Source of the DNA: Granulosicoccus sp047634635
GTDB taxonomy: Bacteria > Pseudomonadota > Gammaproteobacteria > Granulosicoccales > Granulosicoccaceae
DNA: 64,000 bases
NCBI GenBank assembly: GCA_047634635.1
Contig: JBLIIE010000001.1
Coordinates: 1 to 64,000, forward strand
Reading direction: 5' to 3'
A model generated the notes under the pieces. The model made no database searches, was not told where the DNA came from, and saw only the letters and a program-made list of their open reading frames with translations. Positions 17,784-27,052 of this stretch are shown piece after piece. Each line of letters opens with the position of its first letter. Positions within the stretch are counted from its first letter, which is position 1. The position numbers and the translations under genes are program-made.

Positions 17784-19280
17784 CTAGAAAGTGCTCAAAC
17801 CAGACATTTCCATAAAGCGATATTGCAACGTCAGCCAAAGACTATCGTCGGCAAACTCATCGTAAGCTGCTGAGTATCCTCGCCCATCGGCATTGCTCCA
17901 TTGACGTTCAAAAAACTCGTGCATCTCTTTTGTCATCGAATTATCTGAGTGAAGCACCAGTCTTACGTTTGTTTCCATATTCAGATCAAGCAAATTTCTA
18001 CCGGTAAAGTTTGCCGAGCCTACAAAGAACTCGTGCCCTTCTGCATTCCTGACATGTAGCCATTTCGCATGACATTGCTCCCCTTCTGTCAAGCACCAGC
18101 GCACAACAACTGAAGCTTTTACTAATTCAGCTGCAACCGGACGATTCGGTACTCCATTTTTGCTGCGTCCGAAGGCATCGCTATTGACATCGAGAAGCAC
18201 ACGAACCTGCACGCCATTGGCAGCGGCCTTTTTCAAGGCGGCAATAATTTCTCGTTCACTAAGATAAAACATTGCCATATCGATGCGGTCGCCAGGTCGT
18301 GTGCGAGTGATTGCAGCCAGAACGGCTTTATGAATTGACGATTCACTAACAAGTTGAATTTTTTCTGCCCCTGCAGACACAGGGCCTTCAGTCAAACTCA
18401 GCCGAATTCCACTTTTTGCCAGAGCCTCAAGTCTTTTATCCAGAAGCGCAACAAGATGATCAGCGTCATTCATAGACAATAGTGCGCGTTCGCTGTTCAG
18501 AAGATCCAACACGGCCTCACCACTGAAACGAATACCGATATTTCGATGTGCACTACTTCCATCATGCGGATTGGCGGAGCTAACCCAGCCATAGAGCTCA
18601 CTGCCTTGATTGTCTGCAATCATCAACTTGCGATGATTTGCTTTGAAGTTTAGCAAGGCCAAGTAACTTCGGATCGACACCCGACCATCACCAAACGGGT
18701 TAGGTAAAATATCACCCGGTTCATTACCCCACGGCTTGATCAACCCGCGCCAAACTCCAGACCATAACGGGTTGCTGTCCTGTAATTGATCGAGTCTGGT
18801 CAACAGAACGTGAATTCCCGCAGACTTCATCTCATCGAAGTGGACAGAAGGTAGCCCCCCATAAACCGTATTGATCGGATCACTAATGACAATTATGTCC
18901 ATGTCTGGATACCGATGCTGTTGTTCTATCAGGACTTGAGTGAGCTCGGAGGACAGCGCTCTGTGATTCTCAGGCGCGGGACCCTGCCACTGATTAAATA
19001 GGAACATATCCAAGACTATAAGGTTATTTGCGGCTCGAATTCCGTCAAAAATCCCATCAAACACATTTTGTGATAAATATCTCGCCCCCTCATCCAACCA
19101 GCTCGAATCATTAAAAAACCGAATATCAGCGATTGGACGTTCTGGGCTTGACATGCCTACGGCTTGTGGGGCGGGAACAAACGCTCGAATCACGGCTGAG
19201 GCACAGATATAGACAATTATGACTAACACGCAACGACTCAAGCCTCGGGGGAATTTGTACCACTTCTTCAAACCAATCAT
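17784..19280 (-). CDS. Phospholipase D-like protein with two HKD motifs
   Basis: A 498-residue protein with one membrane helix near the N-terminus (about 15-35), followed by two PLD repeats. The first is NHRKLMIADNQGSELYG (about 213-230) and the second CHAKWLHVRNAEGHEFFVG, then SANFTGRNLLDLNMET (about 400-435). Both have His and Lys; the Asp is present in repeat 1 and replaced (N/E region) in repeat 2. Members are phospholipases, cardiolipin synthases, or nucleases; the membrane anchor favours a phospholipid role in the periplasm. It is first in the minus-strand set with the lipocalin-like and di-heme genes. Confidence 0.8.
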   Translation of the reverse strand: MIGLKKWYKFPRGLSRCVLVIIVYICASAVIRAFVPAPQAVGMSSPERPIADIRFFNDSSWLDEGARYLSQNVFDGIFDGIRAANNLIVLDMFLFNQWQGPAPENHRALSSELTQVLIEQQHRYPDMDIIVISDPINTVYGGLPSVHFDEMKSAGIHVLLTRLDQLQDSNPLWSGVWRGLIKPWGNEPGDILPNPFGDGRVSIRSYLALLNFKANHRKLMIADNQGSELYGWVSSANPHDGSSAHRNIGIRFSGEAVLDLLNSERALLSMNDADHLVALLDKRLEALAKSGIRLSLTEGPVSAGAEKIQLVSESSIHKAVLAAITRTRPGDRIDMAMFYLSEREIIAALKKAAANGVQVRVLLDVNSDAFGRSKNGVPNRPVAAELVKASVVVRWCLTEGEQCHAKWLHVRNAEGHEFFVGSANFTGRNLLDLNMETNVRLVLHSDNSMTKEMHEFFERQWSNADGRGYSAAYDEFADDSLWLTLQYRFMEMSGLSTF

Positions 19281-19573
19281 TTAATGAATTCCGACTTTGT
19301 CTGAATTAAAACTACTTCACAATTCAATTTTGGTGAATTGATACAATCTCGCCACCCGATAGTCACCTAGTCGGGTGTAACAGCGTTTGCAGGATTAATC
19401 ATGTTTTGGGTGAACAAGCCGTCAAACAGTAAGTAGCCTAGCAACTTTTATAGACTAACAATAAGCAAGGCAGGTGGAACGAATTGACAGAGTTTGATCC
19501 TCAGCAGTAACTGAGACAACTCCTATACTCTATTGGTCTCGCGGCAAGGCCAACGACGACGGATCACGAGTAA
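19281..19573. promoter_or_regulatory. Divergent control region between PLD-like gene and exopolysaccharide cluster
   Basis: This 293-base region has several inverted repeats. CACCCGA (19353-19359) pairs with TCGGGTG (19371-19377) around an 11-nt loop, and TCAATT/AATTGA lies just before it (19324-19341). A perfect TTGACA at 19484-19489 could be a -35 box, but no good -10 follows at 17 bases; TATACT at 19524 is too far. No JUMPstart/ops element (GGCGGTAG) is seen. It most likely holds the promoters of both divergent units. Confidence 0.4.
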
Positions 19574-21826
19574 ATGAAAACTTTGAATTACCCACATGCC
19601 GGAGCCCCTATGCAGGGATATGCGACAGTACCAGCCACCAGCGACGCAAAAGAATACCTTAGCCTGCTGCTACGTCATAAATTCGGCCTTTTGCTTACGC
19701 TTCTGCTCGGACTTGGGCTCGCGTGGCTGTATCTGATTAGCACAGAGAAAACCTACGAAACATCGGCCTTGCTTGAGGTTAATTCGGAGGAAAACTACTT
19801 CAATGAGGGCGTCGCACAGCCAGATTGGAACGCGCCAGGCATCAAAGAGGAAGCCAATCTTCTCCAATCAAGGCGGGTACTAAGCCCTGTGGTGGACGCA
19901 TTCAACTTACGAACTAACGCAGAGCCAAAGCGGGTGCCAGTACTTGGGGCTGTGACGCAGCGTATTCCCATGCTGGCGCAGATACTCGAGAATTTCAGCT
20001 ACACCCTATCCTATGCATGGGGAGATGCCTCAATTGAGGTGGACCAGCTTACAGTGCCGCGTCGCCTGGAAGACATCGAATTAACACTTACAGTGCTGAG
20101 TGGAGGCGAATATAGCCTGAATGATGAAGACCAAGTTTTGATAGAGCGTGCTGCAGTTGGAAACCAGATTGCAGTGGAATTCAGTAATCAGGGCCCTCTG
20201 ATCGTTCAAATAAGCGAAATCAGAGCGCCTGAGGGTGTTCAGTTTTCCCTCGTACGCAGCTCTCTGCAGTCTACCGTGACAGCTTTACGATCCAGTCTGT
20301 CCACCGAGACCACTGACAGCAAAACGCGCATGATGAATGTTAAGTTACGTGGTACGGATCCAGTTCACATCGCCGATCTGACAAACGCCATTCTTGCCGA
20401 ATATACCAGCGTAAAACTGGGATCACAGAATCGATCTTCAGATGCCGAACTTCTGGTGTTCGAAGAACAACTACCTCGGGTGGAGGCTGAGCTACGTGCT
20501 TCAGAGGTCGCCCTCTCAGAATTTCGTCGCAACTCGAATTCGTTCAATCAGGATACTCAAATTAATTTCAAGCTCGCACAGCTAGACAAGCTTGAGACAG
20601 ACCTGCTTGAAAAAGAGGTTGAGCGCGATGATTTATTGAAGCGTTACACCTTAGATCATCCAACGCCTAAACGTCTGCAGAAGGCTATTGATGTACTCAA
20701 CGATAAAATTCGACAAGTGCGAGGCACTATTCAAAGCGCGCCTAACACCCAACGAGAACTAGCTATCCTTGAAGATGAGCTAGATACAAAACGCAATTTA
20801 TTCATCGAAATCAGCGAAAAACTGCAAAAACTGAAACTAGCTAACGTCGGTAATGTTGGTGAAGTACAGATTATTGATGACGCACTGCCGCCCAGAAAAC
20901 CAGTATCTCCCAGCACGCTTCTAGCTATAGCTGGCGGCACGTTAGCAACCTTGTTCCTGTATACCTTATACCTGACACTTCGATCCGCACTGTCTACCGT
21001 TATCAGTGACCAGGACTCTCTAGAGCGAGCGTCAGGTTTACCAGTTTTCATGAACATTCCTAAGAGTTCTGCTCAACGGCGTATCGGTAGCCCAGTTACG
21101 CTAGATCCTCGCAAGTTGCTGCCGGGCGCAAACACTGGCGATGTATCAAAAGCTATTTCGAGCAATGTTCTTGCGCTATCAAAGCCCGAGGATTATTCCA
21201 TCGAAAACCTGCGAGGATTACGCAGCATGCTTGAAGATTTAATGGCTGAAGCGAACAACAATGTCCTAATGTTCACCAGTCCTTTGCCAAGTATGGGCAA
21301 GTCTTTTTTAAGTCTTAACCTGGCTGTGCTGGTTGCGCAAACCGGTAAGAAGGTTCTACTCATTGATGCAGATTATCAGCGTGGTCAGTTACACAAGTCG
21401 CTTGGCCTGCCATCAGGGCCTGGGTTACCAGAAGTGGTTCGTGGAAAAAGCGAATTGAAGGAAACCGTAAAACCGACGTCCATATCCAACTTGTATTGTA
21501 TTGCTCGCGGTTATTCGGGCGGTAACGGCTCAGAAATACCGAGTGCCAAGGAATTCGGTGCTTTCCTGAACGTAGTTGCACCCAGATTTGATATTGTGAT
21601 CATCGACACTCCACCAGTTTTGAGTGTTTCCACTGCCGCCTCGCTAGGTAAGCATGCAGGGTCTACAATAATGGTGGTAAAAGAAGGCGAAGTGAAAGAA
21701 CCCCAACTTAACGAAGCTTTGAAACGACTGACATTCTCCGGAGTAAGAATAAGCGGTTGCATTATGAATGGCTCTTCAATTCCGACTCCGAAGCACTATA
21801 CTTATTATCGCGAACAGCTAGATTGA
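19574..21826 (+). CDS. Polysaccharide chain-length regulator / bacterial tyrosine kinase (Wzc-like)
   Basis: A 750-residue co-polymerase with a Wzz domain: membrane helix 1 about 33-55, a periplasmic coiled-coil-rich region, and helix 2 about 445-470. A cytoplasmic BY-kinase domain follows. It has the Walker A loop TSPLPSMGKSFLSLN (near 570), Walker A' VLLIDADYQRG, and Walker B FDIVIIDTPPV. The C-terminus HYTYYREQLD has three Tyr (742, 744, 745) suited to autophosphorylation. The P-loop lacks the usual first Gly (Ser instead). It controls polymerisation and export of the polysaccharide made by the following genes. No wza-type outer-membrane channel gene is in the window. Confidence 0.9.
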   Translation: MKTLNYPHAGAPMQGYATVPATSDAKEYLSLLLRHKFGLLLTLLLGLGLAWLYLISTEKTYETSALLEVNSEENYFNEGVAQPDWNAPGIKEEANLLQSRRVLSPVVDAFNLRTNAEPKRVPVLGAVTQRIPMLAQILENFSYTLSYAWGDASIEVDQLTVPRRLEDIELTLTVLSGGEYSLNDEDQVLIERAAVGNQIAVEFSNQGPLIVQISEIRAPEGVQFSLVRSSLQSTVTALRSSLSTETTDSKTRMMNVKLRGTDPVHIADLTNAILAEYTSVKLGSQNRSSDAELLVFEEQLPRVEAELRASEVALSEFRRNSNSFNQDTQINFKLAQLDKLETDLLEKEVERDDLLKRYTLDHPTPKRLQKAIDVLNDKIRQVRGTIQSAPNTQRELAILEDELDTKRNLFIEISEKLQKLKLANVGNVGEVQIIDDALPPRKPVSPSTLLAIAGGTLATLFLYTLYLTLRSALSTVISDQDSLERASGLPVFMNIPKSSAQRRIGSPVTLDPRKLLPGANTGDVSKAISSNVLALSKPEDYSIENLRGLRSMLEDLMAEANNNVLMFTSPLPSMGKSFLSLNLAVLVAQTGKKVLLIDADYQRGQLHKSLGLPSGPGLPEVVRGKSELKETVKPTSISNLYCIARGYSGGNGSEIPSAKEFGAFLNVVAPRFDIVIIDTPPVLSVSTAASLGKHAGSTIMVVKEGEVKEPQLNEALKRLTFSGVRISGCIMNGSSIPTPKHYTYYREQLD

Positions 21827-22066
21827 TTGAAATTACTGATCAAGTGTCAACAACAGTTAATTGGGCTTATTATTTGACGCTCGGTGGCAATAGTGAACGC
21901 TTGGTCGCGGTAGAATTACTAAATGAGAGAGATGTCACGAGCTTAAAAGACTCGTTACGTTAATATCGGTGCTACTTAATTAGTACCGAGGGTCAGCAAC
22001 GAAGTTATCTGCCAAAAGTAAGATAGCTTTTTGAATATAAAATCAGAAAATTACAGGAGAAGTTCG
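21827..22066 (+). promoter_or_regulatory. Intergenic region with hairpin before priming transferase
   Basis: This 240-base gap interrupts the exopolysaccharide genes. TCGGTGCTA (21966-21974) pairs with TAGTACCGA (21981-21989), nine pairs including one G-U wobble, with loop CTTAAT. No T-tract follows, so it may be an RNA stability or processing element rather than a terminator. No convincing gene is seen here. Confidence 0.35.
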
Positions 22067-22813
22067 GTGGCTAGTGCCAACATTGCCAACAATAAAAAAA
22101 ATAAGACGGTAGTTGACCAGTTTAGTGCCAATGCAGCAATTATGGATATCGGTCCTGTTGATGCAAAACATTGGACGTCGCTAGTATCCAGCGGTGCTAC
22201 GGAAACCCTACAGCCTATTGCTGGATTCGGTGCTGCGCTTAAAAGGCTCGAGGACTTTGTCTTAGGGTCCATCGCACTTGCCCTCCTCCTTCCTCTCATG
22301 GTTCTGATCTCCATTGTTGTAAAGCTGGACAGCACCGGCCCTGCCCTTTACTGCCAAGCACGCAGCGGCAGAAATAAGGCAATCATCAAGGTTTATAAAT
22401 TTCGCTCCATGTACCAGGACGGCGATGCAACGTTCAAGCAAGCTGAAAAAAATGATGCACGGATCACACGCATCGGCGCATTCCTTCGTCGCACTAGCCT
22501 TGACGAGTTGCCACAACTGTTCAACGTAGTCCAAGGCAGTATGTCACTGGTAGGACCACGCCCTCATCCTCTGAAGCTCGATGAAGACTTCAAATATGTA
22601 ATTCCTGCCCTGAACTCACGATACTGTGTAAAACCTGGAATCACTGGTTGGGCACAGATCAACGGATTCCGAGGCGAGACGCGACGAATTAGCGACATGG
22701 TTTCCCGAATTGAACACGATCGATATTACGTCAAGAACTGGAGCATCTTCATGGATATCAAGATCCTTGTACTCACAGTCTTCAAAGGCTGGACACACAA
22801 GAACGCTTACTGA
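22067..22813 (+). CDS. Undecaprenyl-phosphate sugar phosphotransferase (priming glycosyltransferase)
   Basis: This 248-residue enzyme transfers a sugar-1-phosphate to undecaprenyl phosphate, the first step of polysaccharide repeat assembly. After a ~60-residue soluble start there is one membrane helix (SIALALLLPLMVLISIVVKL). The catalytic domain follows with VYKFRSMYQDGD, TRIGAFLRRTSLDELPQLFN, GSMSLVGPRPHP and KPGITGWAQINGFRGET. It is the short form, without the N-terminal four-helix and CoA-binding-like regions of WbaP. The frame opens with TTG at 22031, but GTG at 22067 has AGGAGA six bases upstream and is the better start. Confidence 0.93.
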   Translation: MASANIANNKKNKTVVDQFSANAAIMDIGPVDAKHWTSLVSSGATETLQPIAGFGAALKRLEDFVLGSIALALLLPLMVLISIVVKLDSTGPALYCQARSGRNKAIIKVYKFRSMYQDGDATFKQAEKNDARITRIGAFLRRTSLDELPQLFNVVQGSMSLVGPRPHPLKLDEDFKYVIPALNSRYCVKPGITGWAQINGFRGETRRISDMVSRIEHDRYYVKNWSIFMDIKILVLTVFKGWTHKNAY

Positions 22814-22840
22814 CAGTCCGCCAAAACTAACTTATTTCGA

Positions 22841-22869
22841 CAGATCAGGCCCTTCAGGGGCCTGATCTG
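22841..22869 (+). terminator. Strong hairpin after the priming transferase
   Basis: CAGATCAGGCCC (22841-22852) and GGGCCTGATCTG (22858-22869) form a perfect 12-bp stem with loop TTCAG. It lies 27 bases after the transferase stop. There is no T-tract, so it may be a factor-assisted terminator or an mRNA 3'-end stabiliser. It would separate this gene from the next glycan genes. Confidence 0.6.
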
Positions 22870-23043
22870 GTTATGAAACTTGAATTCTGGTCGCGATACG
22901 AGATCATGACACTGCAGTTATTCTCGTATTCTGCCGCTACTCTTAGTTGATCCAAACGGCAGGAGGTTGCTCCAGCGCAGTGTGTTTAACAGAGCTGGTT
23001 TCAGTGCCATATCGAATATTTGAAGACTCCAATTTTCCATAAT

Positions 23044-23859
23044 ATGGCCAATAAAGACTCACAATCGATAATGCAGACTGCCACTCAAGAGCTGACAAAA
23101 CGAGCTCTGCTGGGTTTCTTTGCCCACCCGGGAACGCTTGATGAATACCTAGCGCTTACGAAACGCAGCGTCGAGCAATCTCAGCCTAAAACGGTGCTGT
23201 ATCACAACCTGCACTCGCTCTACAGTTACTTCACAGACGATACGCTGCGCGAACACTATCAAAACACCACTGTCCTGGTAGATGGCATGCCCGTAATCTG
23301 GCTCATGCAATTGTTGAGGATACCAGTCTCACAGGGTCACAGAATTACCTATGTCGACTTCATCATGCCATTGATGGAAATGGCACGAGACAACGATTGG
23401 ACCGTATTCCATGTTGGACAACAATCTGCTGTCCAACATGATGCCTTGAATACTATTCGCCGTGAGCTGCCCGGGATCAATATTGTGGGCCATGATGGAT
23501 ACTTTGATCAGAGCCCGCAAAGTGCGGAAAGTCTGGCAGTCATCGAGCAGATAAACGATGCCGGAAGCGATATTGTTCTTGTTGGCTTTGGGGCCCCAAA
23601 GCAGGAAGCGTGGATTCATGCTCACCGAAACCAGATTAACGCTGGCATCGTATTTTCTTGTGGTGCCTGCATGGAATACGTCGCTGGCGCTGTTAAAACG
23701 CCACCACGGTGGATGGGAAGAATGGGGTTGGAATGGAGTTTCCGACTCTTGGAAAACCCTAGACGTTTTGCATTCAGGTACTTGGTGGAACCCGTGCTTC
23801 TTGGCGGCATATTGCTTTGCAACGGTATTAGTAATTTAGTTCGTGAAAAAAGAGCCTAA
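23044..23859 (+). CDS. WecG/TagA/CpsF-family glycosyltransferase (GT26)
   Basis: The protein is about 271 residues. Motifs of the family are VLYHNLHSLYSYF, VLVDGMPVIWLM, RITYVDFIMPL, and then VLVGFGAPKQEAWI and VFSCGACMEYVAGAVKTPPRWMG. C-terminal RLLENPRRFAFRYL is also typical. GT26 enzymes add the second sugar (often an N-acetyl-mannosaminuronate or similar) to the lipid-linked first sugar. The start is uncertain: the frame opens with a TTG at 23020, with ATGs at 23044 and 23071, none with a good Shine-Dalgarno sequence. I chose 23044. Confidence 0.88.
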   Translation: MANKDSQSIMQTATQELTKRALLGFFAHPGTLDEYLALTKRSVEQSQPKTVLYHNLHSLYSYFTDDTLREHYQNTTVLVDGMPVIWLMQLLRIPVSQGHRITYVDFIMPLMEMARDNDWTVFHVGQQSAVQHDALNTIRRELPGINIVGHDGYFDQSPQSAESLAVIEQINDAGSDIVLVGFGAPKQEAWIHAHRNQINAGIVFSCGACMEYVAGAVKTPPRWMGRMGLEWSFRLLENPRRFAFRYLVEPVLLGGILLCNGISNLVREKRA

Positions 23860-23862
23860 AGT

Positions 23863-25167
23863 ATGACCACTGTGGCTATAACTCCTATTTCCAAGATTTT
23901 TACCAAAGGCAAACTAGTGGTTTCATCACGCTTGTTTCTATCCGTCGGTGCACAAGGGCTTGTCAGCGGATTTCATTTTGCGCTTAACCTCTTGCTACTG
24001 CGCCTTGTGACACCTTTCGACTATGGCATTTTTGCGTTCGCTTTCGTGCTTGCGATGTTCGCATCGGCGATAAACAATGCGTTGATCTCTACACCTCTCA
24101 CGGTTTACACACCGGTTATTAAAGACCCGTCCAAAAGAGCCGATCAAGAGGCCATGTTCAGTACTCTGAATATAATGTTATTCGTCTTACTGGTGTTTGG
24201 TGGCATGATCTATTCCGATGGCGCCAGCCTAGACAGCAATATCTCGTTGGCCGTCACTGCGTTCGTTGCGGTCTACTCAGCGAGGCACTACAGTCGCAGC
24301 GCAGGGTATGCCCGTATGCGGCCACTGATCACAGCCACTGGAGATTCTGTGTACGTAGCTGCGGGTCTCTTGATTGTGCTTACTCTGTTACTAACACAGG
24401 ACACGCCTGGCATAACCTCGATTCTCTACGCTCTCGCCACCGCCAATCTTGCGGCTATGATTGTTGAGAGAACCCTTCTCCACGGTAATAGCCGCAAATG
24501 GCTATCGTTTGGCCGTCTTAATTCCTACGGTGCTGTCTGGTTACAGTCCCGATGGGCCTTGATAGGCTCACTCACTACCCTGTTTTTAGCTCAGGCTCAT
24601 AGTGTCATCATTACCTCAACCTACGGTCCAAATGCCTACGCTCCGCTTGCCGCCGGATTTGTCCTGTTTGGGCCTGTGCGAGTTGCCCTTCTCACGTGGC
24701 AAAATATGGTGAAGCCTGAACTTGCTGTAGCCCTGTCCGAGTCTCGCGAAGACGCTGTACGGGCGCAAATCAAAACGACGACCTTGTTGATGACAGGTGC
24801 TGTGTTGGCCATGGGTATTTTTCTGTGGTTAGCCTGGCCATTGATCCACAAATTTTTATACGCAGAACAATATGCCGATCAGCCCATGGCTTATATCGTG
24901 GGGCTGTGGTCCGTAATCACTTTATTCGCTGCTAGCTACAATGCACCGGCTGCGGCATTGCAAGCGATGAGAGATTTTAAAGTCCTCGCCATTGCCAGCA
25001 TCTACGGGGCTGTAATCAGTGGCGTCATGGTAGGCCTCTTACTCTATTACTTTAATCCTGAAAACACTCTGCTAGGAATCCTTAGCGCAGAAGTGTTCAT
25101 GGCAATTTATCTAACTCATACACTCTATTCACGGCTTAAAACTCCCCCTGTTCAAGAAGCAACATGA
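23863..25167 (+). CDS. Polysaccharide flippase (Wzx-like)
   Basis: A 434-residue, highly hydrophobic protein with about 12 predicted membrane helices. The N-terminal part VSGFHFALNLLLLRLVTPFDYGIFAFAF is the usual polysaccharide-flippase start, where the helix pair precedes the (D/E)YGIF turn. It would move lipid-linked repeat units across the inner membrane. It starts three bases after the GT26 gene and overlaps the next glycosyltransferase by four bases (ATGA), showing a compact operon. Confidence 0.88.
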   Translation: MTTVAITPISKIFTKGKLVVSSRLFLSVGAQGLVSGFHFALNLLLLRLVTPFDYGIFAFAFVLAMFASAINNALISTPLTVYTPVIKDPSKRADQEAMFSTLNIMLFVLLVFGGMIYSDGASLDSNISLAVTAFVAVYSARHYSRSAGYARMRPLITATGDSVYVAAGLLIVLTLLLTQDTPGITSILYALATANLAAMIVERTLLHGNSRKWLSFGRLNSYGAVWLQSRWALIGSLTTLFLAQAHSVIITSTYGPNAYAPLAAGFVLFGPVRVALLTWQNMVKPELAVALSESREDAVRAQIKTTTLLMTGAVLAMGIFLWLAWPLIHKFLYAEQYADQPMAYIVGLWSVITLFAASYNAPAAALQAMRDFKVLAIASIYGAVISGVMVGLLLYYFNPENTLLGILSAEVFMAIYLTHTLYSRLKTPPVQEAT

Positions 25168-26090
25168 ATACGGAATCGCTAAAAATAATTTTGTGTATTT
25201 GCACTTATCGTCGACCAGATGGTTTGCAAAAATTACTTGAAGCGCTACCCAAGCTTGAAGGTGCCACCAACCTTGAAATCGTTGTTGCCGATAATGATTC
25301 TGGTCAAAAAGGTATGGCTGTTTGCAAGTCTCTGGATAAAAACTACCCCTACCCAGTACACGCACTGTGTCAATTTGAACCGGGTATATCAGCTGCACGA
25401 AATACCGCAACCACTGAAGCACTAAAGCACGCCCCTGATCTAGTCGCTTTTCTGGATGATGACGAATGGCCTGAACCTCAATGGCTCTCAGAACTCCTAC
25501 GGATTCAATCGAGCTACCAAGTCGATGTCGTTGGCGGGCCGACCCGCCCTGTATTTCCGGAAGGCACAGCAGTTGAATTATTGCAGAACCCCTACTTTGG
25601 CGCAGATATGGGTCTCACAGATGGCAGTGACTGCCAGCTTCAGGCAGGGGGTAATTTTTTAATTCGAGCCAATGTATTGCACGCCATGGCACCAATCTTC
25701 TTTCGGCCTGAATTTACTCAGTCTGGTGGAGAGGATCTCGCATTTTTCACACAACTTGCACAAAAAGGGTACTCAATGCGCTGGGCGGCAAACGCGATCG
25801 TGTACGAACCAGTACCCGCTTCCCGACTGCAACCAGGATGGCTGAAGCATAGAGTAGTAACCATTCATAATTCCCGCGTAAGAGTTATGCAGCTTTTACA
25901 ACCCGGTCTAAGCGCAACTCTTACACGCTGTACCAAGACTGTAGGCTTAGGCGTATTTGCTACAGCCTTGAGCTGTTTTTCCTGGGCCTCTCCAGTAATT
26001 GCAAACAAAGCTCAACAGCTGCGCTGGAAATTTGAAGGTAAGTTGACAGCTCATTTAGGGCGAATATACATCCGCAGCGAGACGTACTGA
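25164..26090 (+). CDS. GT2-family glycosyltransferase
   Basis: A 308-residue GT-A fold enzyme. It begins ILCICTYRRPDGLQKLLEAL, followed by EIVVADNDSG, and has the metal-binding DDDEWPEPQWL (about residues 96-106). PGISAARNTATTEAL and GGEDLAFFTQLAQKGY are also normal for family 2. The C-terminal hydrophobic piece near 255-280 may associate with the membrane. It overlaps its neighbours on both sides (4 bases upstream, 1 base downstream). The sugar and acceptor cannot be told from sequence. Confidence 0.9.
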   Translation: MNTESLKIILCICTYRRPDGLQKLLEALPKLEGATNLEIVVADNDSGQKGMAVCKSLDKNYPYPVHALCQFEPGISAARNTATTEALKHAPDLVAFLDDDEWPEPQWLSELLRIQSSYQVDVVGGPTRPVFPEGTAVELLQNPYFGADMGLTDGSDCQLQAGGNFLIRANVLHAMAPIFFRPEFTQSGGEDLAFFTQLAQKGYSMRWAANAIVYEPVPASRLQPGWLKHRVVTIHNSRVRVMQLLQPGLSATLTRCTKTVGLGVFATALSCFSWASPVIANKAQQLRWKFEGKLTAHLGRIYIRSETY

Positions 26091-27052
26091 TGCAGCCACG
26101 ATTCTCTGTTGTTATTCCTACGTACAACCGTTCCTTATCGGTGCTCAATACACTGCGGTCGTGCTTTGAACAGACATACCCTGAAATTGAAGTTGTTATC
26201 ATTGATGATGGTTCGTCAGACGATACGCGTAAGGTTTTGGCTGCCATTGAAGATCCAAGACTGATCGTAGTTCATCAGGATAACGCGGGGCCTGCAGCCG
26301 CACGAAATCACGGGATGAGAGTTGCCACGGGAGACTACATAGCGTTTCTAGATTCCGATGACTGCTGGTTTCCCGAGTTTCTAGAAGCAGCGGTTGCTGA
26401 GCTGCAAATACACGGAGATGTACTGATTTATGGCCAGATCATTGTCGATAGAGGTGTTGGGCGCTACTGGGTAAAACCCGAACGCGCACTAGGCTATGAA
26501 GAGCCTATTTTCGATTTTCTCTATGTGCATGGTGGATTCATTCAAACCAGTACAATGATCATCCCAAGAAAACTTGCCGAGCAGGTTCAATGGGACGAGG
26601 CAGTTACCTTCGGAGATAACGACCAATTCGCCATTGATTGCTGGAAAACAGGCATTAGCTTTCATATGATGCCTCGCCCCTATACGCTCTATGCAGACAT
26701 CATTAGTGATGATGCGTTGTCGCAGCTGCCAATCTATGCCGGGCAATCAAAAAAATATACCCATTTTTTTAGTTGGATGGCCACACAGAAATCACTAATG
26801 TCTTCCAAGGCGTGGGCAGGTTTTCGCGCGCGCTTCGAAAGCGTCGGACTGGCACACTCAGCTCCATTAAAAAGCTTTTCACTCTTGTGGAAAGGATACC
26901 AAGCAGGTGCTATCAGCCCGTTGGGTATCATCAGACAAAGCATACAAAACCTATTTCCAATATTTTACCGACGCCTTGTCGACCAATATGTACGTATACG
27001 CGGTTTATCACTTAAGGACGCCCGATCACATAAGACCGGATCGCAGCCCTAA
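26090..27052 (+). CDS. GT2-family glycosyltransferase
   Basis: A 320-residue family 2 glycosyltransferase. It begins FSVVIPTYNRSLSVLNTLRS, with VVIIDDGSSDDTR, AGPAAARNHGM and the DXD region AFLDSDDCWFPEF (about 90-100). The C-terminal part is basic and partly amphipathic. Start ATG overlaps the stop of the preceding GT2 (TGATG), and its own stop overlaps the next start (TAATG), so translation is coupled. Confidence 0.92.
   Translation: MQPRFSVVIPTYNRSLSVLNTLRSCFEQTYPEIEVVIIDDGSSDDTRKVLAAIEDPRLIVVHQDNAGPAAARNHGMRVATGDYIAFLDSDDCWFPEFLEAAVAELQIHGDVLIYGQIIVDRGVGRYWVKPERALGYEEPIFDFLYVHGGFIQTSTMIIPRKLAEQVQWDEAVTFGDNDQFAIDCWKTGISFHMMPRPYTLYADIISDDALSQLPIYAGQSKKYTHFFSWMATQKSLMSSKAWAGFRARFESVGLAHSAPLKSFSLLWKGYQAGAISPLGIIRQSIQNLFPIFYRRLVDQYVRIRGLSLKDARSHKTGSQP

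Noticed and set aside
19489..19504. AGAGTTTGATCCTCAG, resembling the start of 16S rRNA
   Set aside because: Only about 13 bases match and no other rRNA sequence follows; it is in the promoter region of the exopolysaccharide cluster.
21757..21963. Small open frame after the tyrosine kinase gene
   Set aside because: It overlaps the end of the kinase gene, has no good ribosome binding site and no recognisable domain.
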